Assembly: GCA_026874595.1 (NCBI GenBank)
Contig: CM049316.1
Coordinates: forward strand, 24,699,839-24,763,838
Source of the DNA: Sipunculus nudus
Taxonomy: Eukaryota; Annelida; Sipuncula; Golfingiida; Sipunculidae
Direction: 5' to 3'
DNA length: 64,000 nucleotides
The position numbers and the translations under genes are program-made. A model generated the notes under the pieces. The model saw only the letters and a list, made by a program, of their open reading frames with translations. It did not search any database and was not told the origin of the DNA. Position 1 is the first letter of the stretch. The number at the start of each line of letters is the position of its first letter. Positions 34,506-46,199 of this stretch are shown one piece after another.

Positions 34506-35540
34506 CTAGAATATCAGCAGAAGCTGACAAAAGCCCTCAGCCAAAAAAAACAGTGTTTAGAGGTGGTAACAGTAACAAGTACTAAATATTTGTTCTCACA
34601 TGGATGTATATCTGTACATGTCTCAGTTATAAATTTAAAATGGAGAGGTATGTACCATGATTCATAACAATCCACCAAATGCTTCCTGAAATATAAGCTT
34701 CTCAGTTTTATTCTATTATAAGCTCTGTGACCTTGAAAAGTAGATCAAGGTCACCCATCTTCGAAGTTGACCGAGATTTTGTCCATATACATCTTCACCA
34801 AAGAAATAAAATTCCTATTGTGAATCATTTAAGAGATATCCCGCTCACAAGGACAAAGTTGAAAAATCCAAGAAAAATTCATTAAAAATCAGAAATTGTA
34901 GGTGACGCCCTCAAACTCGTGCAGCAGTTACAGACCATCAGTCCCTATGATCATAGTAAGTATTGTGAAAATCCACCGAATGGTTCCTGAGAAATAAGCT
35001 TCTAAATGTTTTATCTATAATCAGCTCTAAAACGTAGAAAAATAGGTCAAGGTCACCCATCTTCAAAGTTGACCGAGATTTTGTCAATATACATCTTAAC
35101 TGAAAAAATAATATTCCTACGGTGAATCCTTTTAGAGATATCCCGCTCACAAGCCCAAAGTTGAAAAATACAATAACAATTAATTTAAAATCAGAAATTG
35201 TAAGTGGCGCCACCAAACTTGTGTAGCAGGTACAGACTATCAGTCCCAATAATCATAGTAAGTTTTGTGAAAATCCACCAAATGGTTACTGAGTAATAAG
35301 CATCTAAGTGTTTTTCTATAATCAGCTCTAAAATGTAGAAAAATAGGTCAAGGTCACCCATCTTCGAACTTGACCGAGATTTTGTCGATATACATCTTTA
35401 CCGAGGAAATAAAATTCTGACGGTGAATCCTTTTCAAGATATCCCGCTCACAAGGTAAAAGTTAACGGACGCCGGACGGACGGACGGACAGCTTGGGTGA
35501 CGACAATAGCCCATCAGCCTAAGGGCTGAGGGCTAAAAAT
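34506..35540 (-). mobile_element. Helitron-like element C with 302-bp core array
   Basis: Minus-strand 3' end: hairpin TCAGC-AGAA-GCTGA (34514-34527), then ATATT-CTAG at 34509-34506, flanked by T. Perfect 11-bp subterminal inverted repeat AGCCCTCAGCC (34532-34542) with GGCTGAGGGCT (35524-35534). A GGAC microsatellite is at 35470-35490. Core units at 34671, 34972 and 35274. Confidence 0.8.
34671..35459. repeat. 302-bp tandem core array
   Basis: TCCACC(A/G)AATG recurs at 34671, 34972 and 35274 (periods 301, 302), the third unit incomplete. Conserved blocks include GGTCAAGGTCACCCATCTTC, TTGACCGAGATTTTGTC and GATATCCCGCTCACAAG. Units 2 and 3 hold AGGTCAAGGTCA (35044-35055, 35345-35356). Confidence 0.92.
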
Positions 35541-35942
35541 GGGTAGACTGACAGGGGAGACAAACAAAGCTGATCACTTTATTTCAAATTTGTCTGAGGC
35601 AGGAAAATAATGAATGTGAATTAGATCCTCACTTATTACTTTATCAATTTTCTTTGTTTCATCATTTTGATTTTCGTACATTTGCAATATAACATATATA
35701 TCTGGATCTATAAGTCAATTCAAATTTCTCAATATCATCATCATTTATCCTTAAGTTTGGTAATATAACATCACATTATGCACACAGGTGGATTTAATTT
35801 TTTTTTTAATGTTAACTTGGTTAAATTATTCAAGTGGAAATTAGTTTCTTTAAAGTGCCACAATAGCACAACATGGCATCTTGTGGATTACATTTGCGAT
35901 GAAATAACTTAAGTTTTGGAAATACAGTTCAAACAATAACAA

Positions 35943-36650
35943 CTAGAAAACACACACTCACAGTCACAAAATTGTTCAAAAACACTTTGTGCAGGCTTAA
36001 TCAGAGGACCTAATCTGCTGAACTCTGACCTCATGAAATATGCTTGAATTTTTATGAGAATGAAATTCAAGTGGGAAACTCTATTAGTGTTTATGTTTAT
36101 AGTGTTTCATGAAAATCCATAAGAATTTTGGTAAGTCACAATGGTGCCACCAAAGATTGGTGTCCTAATTAAATATGCGTGGATTTGACTGGGAATAAAA
36201 ATTAGGTGAGATATTTAATTGATTAATATTTCTGCTGAGATTGACAAAAATCCATCATATTCCTGCTAAGTTATCACGGCAACCCTTCAAAATAGCTCTG
36301 TGACCTCTGACCTCATTAAATATGTGGCCGGGGATTTGCCCTTAATCAAACTCGGGTGAGATAATCTATTGGTAAATAGTTATGGTTAGTTTCTTGAAAA
36401 TCCATCAAAGCCCTTGTCAGTTTTCGTGCTATTCCAATAATCCCAGGAAAACTTTTTAGTGTAACATATGAAATGTAAAAATTTTGTATAAAAAGATTTT
36501 AAAAATCAAAAAATCATTCAAGTATGACCAAAACCTTATCAGCTCTAGAAACCCATACGATGCACCTGCTACAACAATTAGGAGTAGATCTGAGTAAAAA
36601 TTGAGATATCTTAGGCATAAAAAAATAAAAGGTAAGGTCCTCAAGCACCG
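35943..36650 (-). mobile_element. Probable Helitron-like element E with about 140-bp core
   Basis: CTAG at 35943-35946 next to A, an inverted pair GAGGACCTAA (about 36004) / TAAGGTCCTC (about 36633), and three core units starting CCT(C/A)AT(G/T)AAATATG near 36031, 36164 and 36311. No clear terminal hairpin, so the boundaries are uncertain. Confidence 0.4.
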
Positions 36651-36930
36651 CCCGCGTCAATTTTAATACCTGGCATCAAACATTTTTCGGCAAGCATGTT
36701 CGTCAGTTGCGTATGTCTGTTTGTCTCTTTGGATGTTTGTTGCTTGCCGGAAATCTTCGATTTCGGCAAGCATGTTCGTCAATTGCCTATGTCTGTTTGT
36801 CTCTTTGGATGTTTGTTTGTTTGTCACGACTCTCCAGGCCACACTTTTGCATCAATCAACTTGAAACTTGCAGGCTTGATTGACAAACCGATTTCTAGGT
36901 GCCCTATTGTTTTTGGTCAACATTGCTCCA

Positions 36931-36949
36931 AGGTCAAGGGTCAAGGTCA
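36931..36949 (+). promoter_or_regulatory. Cluster of three nuclear-receptor half-sites in element D
   Basis: AGGTCA, GGGTCA and AGGTCA occur in 19 bases, two of them directly abutting. Sequence match only. Confidence 0.3.
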
Positions 36950-37659
36950 CGACAGGTATGGTTAACGGTTTTTGCACTATAACTTCGCCATAAATAGGCT
37001 TATCCACTTCTGCAATAGCTCATTTTTTTCGTCATCACCTGGCCTTTCTTTTGACATGTAGCTTACTTAAATTTGCCGTTACCATGGTTACATTTTTTGG
37101 GCAAAAATCATGGAAATTGGAAATAACACGACAATTTTTTGTAACTTTGTCAATTTTTAAGCTACAGACGTCTGGTTTTGGTCATTATGTACCTTATAGG
37201 CAGCTTGACATGATAAAACTGAAAGTCTTGCACCATTTCACGTCAAACAAGAGTCCTTGAGATTTCATTAAATATGACCTACAGGTTGCATTTTTTTTAA
37301 AATGGGTTTGAAATTGATATATTTTGTGTTATTTATAAATATCTCAAAATCAGTTTTTAATTTTTTGGAAATAGCCACCAGGGGGCGTGGTACCTGACAC
37401 ACTGTAACATATCATTTTTCTGCAATATCTAAAATAATTTTAAACATGGCACAATTTTTATCGTTGTATCTTAAACTAGGAACATTGGCTAATTCCTCCG
37501 CACATGTAGCTTTGTGCTGCCGTTACCATGGTTACCAAATTTGTGGGTTAAACTTGATGATCTGAAAATATGCAGTTTTTGGCTTCTATCTCGGTTAATA
37601 TTTATGTTTCAAGGGTCTAGTTTTTTGCATAAGGCTGCTTCCCCTTGGTTCTAAGTCAT

Positions 37660-38800
37660 TCAATTGCAAGTCACGTCAAATTTTGCTCGGTTTATCGTCA
37701 AACGAGAAAAAACGAGATTTCACGGAAATGCTTATAACTCGGCGACTTTTACAGCTACACAGGTCTAGTTTTCGGCATTTCATAACATATGACCAGCTTG
37801 ACACGCCAGAAAAGAAATCAGGCCAAATCTCGCACCATATCTCGTCAAGCGAGAAAAAAACGAGATATCATGGAAATGCTTATAACTAGGCGACTCTTAC
37901 AGCTACTCAGGTCTAGTTTTTGGCATTTGGTAACATTTGGCCAACTTGACATAGTAAAACTGCGATACTTGGCGAAATCTCGCACTATATCTGGTCAAAT
38001 GTGGAAAAACATGATTTCACAAAAATGCATATAAGTCGGCGACTTTCACGGCTAGACAGGTCTAGTTTTTGGCATTCATTAACATTTGGACGGCTTGACA
38101 TGACAAACCTGCAAGACTGGCCAAATCTCGCACCATATCTCGTCAAACGATAAAAAAGGAGATTTCACAGAAATGCTAATAACTTGGCGACTTTTACAGC
38201 TAGACAGATGCAGTTTTCGCCATTTCATAACATTTAGAGAGTTTGATATGACAAATCTACAAGACTGGCCAAATCCTGCACCATATCTCGTCGAACGAGA
38301 AAACATGAGAGTACACAGAAATGCTTATAACTCGGCGACTTTTACAGCTAGACGGATCTAGTTTTCGCCATTTCGTAACGTTTGGCCGTCTTGACATAAT
38401 AAAACTGCTCGTCTTGCCAAATCTCGTACTATATCTCATCAAGCGAGAAAAAAACATGATTTCACGCACGTAAATGCTTATAACACGGCGACTTTTGCAG
38501 CTAGACAGGTCTAGTTTCCGGCATTTTGTAATATTTGACAAACCTGACATGACAAAACTGGAAATCTCGCCAAAGCTCGCACCATTTCCCGTCAAACGAG
38601 AAAACACGAGATTTCATGCAAATGCTTATAACTCAGCGGCTTTTATAGCTAGACAGGTCTAGTTTTCGGCATTTCAAATCATTTGGCCAGTTTGACATGA
38701 CAAACCTGAAAACGTCTCACTGCTTCTTGTCAAACGAGTTTAACGGGATTTCATGAAAAAATTTTGAACTTGGTCCCTTTTACACTAGAAAGATATGCAG
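37660..38800. repeat. 148-bp tandem array, about eight units
   Basis: The AAATGCTTATAACTCGGCGA anchor recurs with starts at 37724, 37872, 38021, 38169, 38317, 38470 and 38618, plus a decayed eighth near 38757 (period 148-149; one step is 153 through a small insertion). Units share TCTCGCACCATATCTCGTCA and CAGGTCTAGTTTTCGGCATTT. Older, diverged units are recognisable upstream at 37060-37260 and 37580-37700. Confidence 0.95.
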
Positions 38801-40569
38801 CTGTTAAAGGTCAGCATGCATAAATAAACATATTATCCGTTTCTGCTGCCCCCACAATGTTGCTCATTCATATGACTGTTTCTACATGCACTCTCTGTCT
38901 ATCTGTCTTTATCATTTCCATTTCCGGCAAGCGCGTGACCTCTGGTCATCTTGTTTTGATTTTCATCTTTCAAGAAATTAAAATAATACAATTTTGATAC
39001 AATTTCCTTTGTTATGTAGTACTTTTACCTGTTTAGCAAAAACACCCTGTTATTTTCATACTTTTCCATGGTCATATGACATTTTCACTGAAACATACAA
39101 TAAATGGTAAAAGAAAAGAACGCCAACCTGCAGTGATTTCTAAAAAAAAGAGCCTGAGAACCATACCTTTTTATTTTGTTGGCCTTATTTAGATATTTTA
39201 TGTCGAATAAAATTGTTCACGGATGGACAGAGCAGAACACTATACCTGATATGAAATGCATCACTCAGAAGCACCCTACTGTTGCAGTTAATCTCAAATC
39301 ATATCTCATCCCACCCCCACAGCAATATCCCAGCCATATACATCAAGTGTAATGGAATAATTATCCCCTGGAAGTGGGGTATGCAGGCAATGCTGTATTA
39401 AATGAGTTCCAGTGACCAACAGTGGGCTGCTTAGAACTAAGTTAACAATGCAAGTGAATACAATAGAGCCCCCCAAAAAAAATCAAGAAAGAACCCTGTT
39501 TCTGAGCTTATATTTTCAAATTTCATATTTTAACAGATAAAACCCTTATGTGTACCTTCTGTCAAAAGCAAACCAGCAGTGTGTTTACAGGAATAAAATG
39601 TGCTATGGTCAAAGTTGTGCAAAATGGAAGGTGCTGATCGCAAACTTATATATGCTATAAACTTGAAGAATTTACAATATTTTGATCTAATTTATTTCAT
39701 ACAATTAAATCTTGATTAAATAAAGTGTCTCAAATTTTGGATTCGTAAGTCAATTTCAAAATGTGCCAGTCTAATGAACAGACAGACAGACGCACAGATG
39801 ACATACAATTCATCATAACTATAGCTCAGATGACATTAAGTCATCTGAATTAAAAATTGTAATGTATATCAACAGTTTTTACAATGTTAATGTTTTATAG
39901 AGATCTTTGGTTATTTTTATCATTTTCAACTTGAATAGTGTTGCACATGATGTCTCTTGAATTCACTGATTTTTCAGATCTATACTATTGTATATTGTAG
40001 TTCATGAAATACACTATTTCAAAACATCTTGAACAGGAATAAGCATGATGATAACCAAGAGATGAGATCATTCATACAACTCCATTTGAATGCTGATGTA
40101 TAGTGAAATAAAGGTATTTTCTGCCTGGACAAGTGTGATGATTTTTAAACTTTCCCATCACACTATTGCATAAAACTTTTTTTTTTACATTAAGGCCATA
40201 ACCAGGAATCAAAATGAGGTGATTTTGCTTTTGTTGCATTTTGCGTGAGGTTTACCACACATTTCAGGTATTTACCTGTCACTAAAATGTTTATCCCATT
40301 TGAGAAAACAATATGCAATACTTCAGAATTCACAAGAAATCCTATAAAGCCACATATTTGACATGAAGTTCAAGGTCATCAGTTTTAAAACTCCTGCCAA
40401 AACTTAGAGAAAAAATTGTATCAAACATGATTTAAAATTAAACTATACTAAAAACGACATGGTGTTAATAAGGTAATCAACAGATAATCATAGTGCTTCA
40501 AGGCATATTTTTGCTGTGAAGCTGACAGAATATTGATCATGTAAAACAGTTTTGACCTAGGTTCTTGGG

Positions 40570-40775
40570 AGATTTTCCAAGGTCCTCCCACAAGGTTTTC
40601 TATTTTGAGAAGTTCCTAGGTAGTGAGAAGTTTCTAGGTTGAATGGTTACAATCTGTGCCCTGCTATGAACTATGAACTGTTGTGCCCCAGATGAAAACA
40701 CAAAAGGAGAAATAGTGCTAAATAGTGATAGATATAGCTCAGATGACTTACAGTCAGCTGAGCTAAAAATAATGT
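40570..40775 (-). mobile_element. Helitron-like family A/K terminal fragment
   Basis: Ends with ATAGCTCAGATGACTTACAG and TCAGCTGAGCTAAAAA at 40732-40770. The preceding GGTTACAATCTGTGCCCTGCT segment matches the K-type core. The other end was not found. Confidence 0.5.
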
Positions 40776-41554
40776 CACTTGAGTATACCTTCAAGGTGTA
40801 TCCAGGTATTGTCATTTCACCTCGGTTGCTTTTAAGGAACCATAAATTTTCTGTAACTCCACCAGTAGAGCACTTCTGTAACCCCATCAGCGGAGAAAAC
40901 TGCAACAGGGTTCTGTGATAAGAATTAAAACAATATAAGTGACTCATATAAATTTAAAAATCACAAAAAAGAATATTCCAATAAATATACTTAATGTAAC
41001 AATGACTGTTCCAATCAATTTGAAATGCTGATCCGGTAAGAACTCACTCCAATAGGAGTTGATGTCAGACAAACCCATGATCTTTGTTTATGCTAGTAGG
41101 ATTGAAATTTGACCACTGGGACAAAATCCAATTAGAATATCCTAAATTAATTCTGATCTTACTTAAAGTAATTTACCAAAAAAGATACAAAATAAAAAAA
41201 AAGAAATTAATAATTCAAAATATCTTTAATTTAGTGAAGGGTGTATTTCAGTGCCATTTGTCAGAAACTATGAGAGTTTCCATTTGGTGATCTCAGTTCA
41301 TGCAAACCTGGAAAAAAGTCATGAACTCAAGAATTGGCTATACACATATACTAGCATGATCATTGTGTACAACATGTATGATGACAAATGGGAGCTGTTT
41401 CTCTTTAAAACAAATATATTTATATGAAAGAATGTCTGAAGAATTAACAGGAGAACTGTAAATATATTAATTATGAAAGGCTGTTCACACATACTTGCTG
41501 GTACGGTAAATTCGTCCCATGATTTTACATCTGGGATAATCCCACCATCCATTT

Positions 41555-41951
41555 GAACATACCCTTACAGAAATTTTGGGACATAAAGTGTGCTTAAAGT
41601 GTGCTTCATTTGTGCTTATTTTGTGCTTTCAGTGAAATGTTTCACTTGAAATGCTGTACAGAAATACTTTGAAAATGCTGAAACTGCATGTGCTTCTTTA
41701 GTGCTCCAAGTGTACTGATTCTGTGCTTCAGAAATACAATGTGCTGAAATTGCTGCTTTGGTGCTGCAAATAAACTGATTAACTGCTTTAATTGTGCTCC
41801 TAGGCCTGCTCAAATATTTTCAAAGTACCATTCAATTGTGATAACATTTATGCACACTGAACAATACCTCAAAGGTGTTTTTTTACATGCCTAAGTAGTG
41901 CTTAAACCATGCTCCATCTTTTCTCATGCTCATTTCTGCAAGGGTATGTTC
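41555..41951. mobile_element. MITE with 19-bp terminal inverted repeats and GTGCTT-rich body
   Basis: GAACATACCCTTACAGAAA (41555-41573) and its complement with one mismatch (41933-41951) bound 397 bp without ORFs. The interior repeats TGTGCTT/AGTGCTC words at least ten times. The target duplication is not obvious. Inserted at the boundary between two F units. Confidence 0.8.
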
Positions 41952-42413
41952 TGAGAACATCTGTATTAAAATAATTCCAACTATACCTTCAGGAATTGTC
42001 CAGGGTTGTCACTTCGAACATCTTTGTTGTTGAGTGTACATCACAGGCCTTTTTTGCATCCCAATCAAAGTATAATGTCTGCTGAGGAGTTCTGTGATAG
42101 GAATTAAAACAATGGTGGAAATTTCTTATATCAACTGAAGAATCACAAAAAAAATATTAACATAAATAAACTATATGTAGCAATTCCTACTCTGATCTGT
42201 TGGAGCAGAATCATTGATCCTGCAAGGCCAAACTCAGACGGGTTGTCACAAGACAAACTCTGATCCTTTTTTATTTTGCTATTAGGACTGCTGTTTCTAC
42301 TAAGACTAATCCAATTAGAGTGTCCTTAGACAAATTCTGACCTCATTGTAAATAACTTATTTTGAAGCAAATTACAGGTACAAAATCACAAAAGAAATTA
42401 GTCAATTATGAAA

Positions 42414-42910
42414 CTAGAGGTTGAAGGTCCTCAATTAGCTCCAGCTCCTAAAATGGCAGCCCATTGGGGACAGGGATCCATATTGAAAGTCAGATTGGTC
42501 TGAAATTTTTTACCATAAATAATCTAAAAGGGAAACAAATTAATAAAACAATCACAGGATTGTCTAAAACGTTATTGTAAAAAGATTTAAAGTATTTGAT
42601 TGGCAGCCATATATTTATGGATTCAACAGCAGTCTGAAATTTTAAAGCACACAAACCCTCAAGGGTGTCAATGTTCTGTCAAAATTTTGCATGAAAATCA
42701 CTTACTGAGGTCCAGTCTCCATAATAGGTATTAAGCAGGTCTGTAATTGGATAACAGGCACCATTTTGAACCATGAATTCTAGAAAGATCTCATTGAAAT
42801 ACTGCACTCGAAAGAAAGCATCCCGGATGGACAGAAAAGATAAGATGAAAGGATGGACAGATGGACAAGTCAATCACTATAATACACCCCTTTTCAAGCG
42901 GGGTTCTAAC
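42414..42910 (-). mobile_element. Helitron-like element G
   Basis: CTAG at 42414-42417 next to A, preceded on the minus strand by the near-palindrome TTGAGGACCTTCAA. A GGATGGACAGATGGACA microsatellite lies near the other end (about 42850). It interrupts an F unit: flanking sequence matches 41200-41235 when G is removed. The right boundary is approximate. Confidence 0.5.
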
Positions 42911-43330
42911 AACAAAAAAAGTAAATTCTGTTAAGGGTGTATTGCGGTGCAATTTACTAGAAATTATATATCAGTGTATCCTGCAGGTGAACTCAGCCTA
43001 TGGAAACCTGGCTGAAGTCTTGAACTCAAGAACAGGTAATATTCTACCAAGGTCATTGTGAGCAACATGATTGGAAGCTTAACAATGGGAAGCTCTTACT
43101 AGTTTATTTGTAAGGAGCAATCTTGGAAGAACTAAAAAGAGTAAATACATTACAAAAATTTCATCTATACCTTTGGGAATGATCCTGGACAGTCACTTAT
43201 TATCTCTGTTGCTTGAGTTCATCAAATTCCTTTTTCTGCATCTGAATTAAAGGATAGACTGTACTCAAAGTGTTCTGTGGTCGGTGCTAAAGAAATGTCT
43301 GCTACAAATATAAATTCAAAACGTCACATA

Positions 43331-44029
43331 GAAATATGAAAACTGAGCATTTCTTGCAGAGCATAAAAATGTATATATAATTACATACACACCTTGACAA
43401 TTATTATATATCCAACTTCAAGGGAAATAAGCAATTCTTCAAAAGCTAAGGGGTTCAGAATATTAATGAATTTCTGCATGAAGAATGCACTGCAATAACC
43501 ACTATAGAAGCTACTAATAAAATGTATGGTAATACCAGACCATTACCATATGAAAAACTAGCCAAGAAAAATTAAAATTTAAAAAAAAGCACCGTATTAT
43601 ATTATTCTTGCACATGATATTCACCCTAATATTTTTCAGATACAACATCAAACAAATTGCATGGTCAGGATTTCTCTGCTACACACACTTGCTTATACAC
43701 CCACACACAAAATACACTTATTCCTTTTACAAAAATAATATATAAAATATGCAGGGGATAACAACATGCTATGACGGGGGTTATCTGGAGGATACCGGAA
43801 GGGCAGTACTATATTTTGAGGACAGAATATCCCTACCAGCATATGTTGTATTCTCATCATTGCTTACAGTATATAACACAATACAAACTTATCATGCACA
43901 CCTGCAAGAGGCAACAAACAACACAACAAATACACATAAACAAACACCTCATATCACTAAAAACTAATACATACACCTTTATTGAGTAAAATGGAAAACA
44001 TAACAGTACTCCAGGCTGCAGGCTTATGA
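43331..44029. other. No gene recognised
   Basis: AT-rich sequence with short overlapping open frames in several frames at 43749-43990 and no domain. Confidence 0.4.
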
Positions 44030-44330
44030 TGAAAATGTTAATCACTCTCCAATCATTCAAGATCAAGTTCTGCTCTCTGGATTGGCACGGTCTCTGCTGC
44101 TGGTGTTGGTATAGGTTTGTATTCTGCCTGGCCTTTTTGGCTTTGGGTGCTGTGGCTCTCCTCAGGTCACCAGTATGGGTAAAACGCTGGTGGTCACGCG
44201 GCTCCCTGCAATGCTTGCATATATATATGGCATCACGTCTATACGCTCCATCAAATGTCAATTATGCTTTAGGAGCACAAAGGGCTGGAGCCTTGACTAC
44301 AGCCACCTGTAGCTGCTCAATAAAACATGT
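44030..44330 (-). pseudogene. Decayed coding fragment of unknown origin
   Basis: One minus-strand frame reads TCFIEQLQVAVVKAPALCAP, KA, a TAA stop, then LTFDGAYRRDAIYICKHCRE and PRDHQRFTHTGDLRRATAPK, AKKARQ... The text is protein-like (a CKHC Cys pair, regular basic residues) across a single stop, unlike the surroundings. I do not recognise the family; a mobile-element or host-gene remnant are both possible. No splice sites were established. Confidence 0.35.
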
Positions 44331-44497
44331 TCAGTCAGTCAGTGTACGTATATCTGCATATTTGCATGACCTTGACAAAAAAGGGCCAGGTCACTAGTTT
44401 TTTTATATTCTCAAAGAATTAGTTGACATGATTCATATAACAAAGATGAGTGGAAAATAGGTAATATACTTTAAAAGTTGTGGGTTTCACAATAATG

Positions 44498-44499
<2 letters not shown>

Positions 44500-44530
<31 letters not shown>
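44500..44530. repeat. (TA)n microsatellite
   Basis: About 15 TA units. Confidence 0.95.
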
Positions 44531-44537
<7 letters not shown>

Positions 44538-45587
44538 TATTTAGTCAAGGGTGGGCTTTTGTCCTATTCTGCAAGTTCAGGGATGGGCTTTTGTATGGAT
44601 GGGTTTTTGTCTGTCACACTAACTCAGTAACCACTAGATGGTTCATGGTCAAAACCTTCATACACCTACACCAAAACAACCATTGGGTGGATTATTTTGA
44701 TAAAATGTTGGTAAATCTATCTAAAAAAATATGTCAAATATAAAATTTGTATTATTTTATATCATTTATATATTTTTTATATTTCAAAGATATTTTGGTG
44801 GGATGTTTTAAATAGACATGGAGTCTATTAGAGTTATTGTATTATTATAACAATATCTTTCTGTTTGTGATATATCACGTACTATTACTATTACCACATA
44901 TTACCATCTGTTATTATTACTATTACTGGGCTATCAATTACTCTTATTATTACCTATACATGTGGGATGCTTCTACACCTCGCACAGCCAACAGTGCTAA
45001 ACATGCACTTTCATCACTTGTGTAAACTAAAATTAAAATATATTGTAGGCGATATATGACCTAGTTTTATTAACATTTTCTTATACGAAGTCTGTCATCG
45101 ACAGAAGGCTTATTATAATGCTTGACACCTTAATTATTTAAACATATTTAATGCTGTTCATTTTCATTTTGTAACCTTAACGATCAATATTTTCATTACA
45201 AATGTTACTTTATATTCTAATTAACAATGTATAAAGAACAAGACAATGCAATTTCCTTGCAAGGGATTAATTCAATTTTAACCTTATAAATCAGTCTTAT
45301 CATGCATTTTAAAAGTGAAGCATTTATTTTACCATACCAATACTACATAAAATATAACACAGACACATCCTTCTTCACATATTCATAAGCATAACTTATT
45401 GTAATGTTACAGAATGAAATTTCAGGTTCTATGGTTATCTTGTCATCTTCACAGTATTTCCACTGGATTTTCCAACCAAGTTTTACAAATTATGAAATTA
45501 CTGAGAGGAATGCAGGTTAATATTCAACCAATTGAAACTATTCTATTTGGAAACATATCAAACATTGATAACTATAACTATGTTCTT
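44531..45587. other. No gene recognised
   Basis: Very AT-rich with ATTATTACTATTAC-type simple sequence at 44835-44960. Confidence 0.5.
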
Positions 45588-46085
45588 AGAGGCCTCCGAG
45601 AGTCAGTGGTTGCGAGCTAGAGAACATATAAAGTAATATTATGAAGGTCTTACTGTTTTGAGAGGCCTCTGACAGTTCCAACAGTCACCAACAGTAAGCA
45701 TATCATCTGGTAGTATGAAGGTGTTACTCTCCTGAGAAGCCTCGAACAGTTCTGACAGTCACTGACAGTGAGCATATAATGTAGCAATATGAAGGTGTTA
45801 CTGTTCTGTGAGATCTCCTACAGCTCTGACAGTCACCAACAGTGATCATATAAACTAGCAATATGAAGGTCTTACTGATCTGATAGGCCGTCGACAGTTC
45901 CTGCAGGAAGCATATCCTCTGGTAGTATAAAGGTCTAAATGTTCTAAGAAACCCCCCCCCCCCCGACAGCTTTGACATTCAATGACAGTACAGACATAAC
46001 AGTGTGTATGAAGGTCCTACTTTTCTGACAGGCATCAATAGTTCCAACAGTCACCAAAAATAAGCATATGGCCTAGTAGTACACT
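45588..46085 (+). repeat. 74-bp minisatellite, about six units
   Basis: AT(G/A)AAGGT(C/G)(T/C)TA anchors at 45641, 45715, 45789, 45863, 45927 and 46008. Each unit carries GACAGTTC(C/T)-ACAGTCAC and AGCATAT. A poly-C run has expanded in the fifth unit (45952-45964). Confidence 0.85.
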
Positions 46086-46199
46086 TCATTTTGTCAATAA
46101 ATGCATATTTTAGCTTTATGAGTATGTTTACCTGTAACCAAGCATCAATCAGTGTATTTCAATTAAAAGACCTAACCATGAGTATCAGTCTATGTTACA

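Larger units (their letters stand above)
36676..38953 (+). mobile_element. Helitron-like element D with 148-bp core array
   Basis: Plus orientation: begins A/TC at 36676 and ends with hairpin TGACC-TCT-GGTCA (38936-38948) then TCTTG (38949-38953), followed by T. A perfect 13-bp subterminal inverted repeat pairs GCTTGCCGGAAAT (36742-36754) with ATTTCCGGCAAGC (38920-38932). No ORF for Rep/helicase; non-autonomous. Confidence 0.8.
33985..39858 (-). mobile_element. Helitron-like family A, copy A8 (host of several insertions)
   Basis: Starts at 33985 with CAAGGGACCTGTTGGTCA (complement of the CTTG end and its palindrome) and ends near 39858 with ACTATAGCTCAGATGACAT...GTCATCTGAATTAAAAA. Left part (33985-34500) parallels 49730-50060; 35545-35940 parallels 50145-50700; 39420-39858 parallels 51840-52559. 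The extra sequence between is nested elements C, E and D. Confidence 0.6.
40789..43330. repeat. Tandem array of about 0.75-kb units (F), broken by insertions
   Basis: Unit starts ACCTTC(A/T)-type at 40789, 41984 and 43171. Shared order: GTTCTGTGATA(A/G)GAATTAAAACAAT, CCAATTAGA(A/G)T(A/G)TCCT, AAGGGTGTATT(T/G)C(A/G)GTGC, then TGAACTCAAGAA. Subtracting the MITE (397 bp) and element G (about 0.5 kb) gives units of roughly 0.8 and 0.7 kb; the third is partial. Confidence 0.7.
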
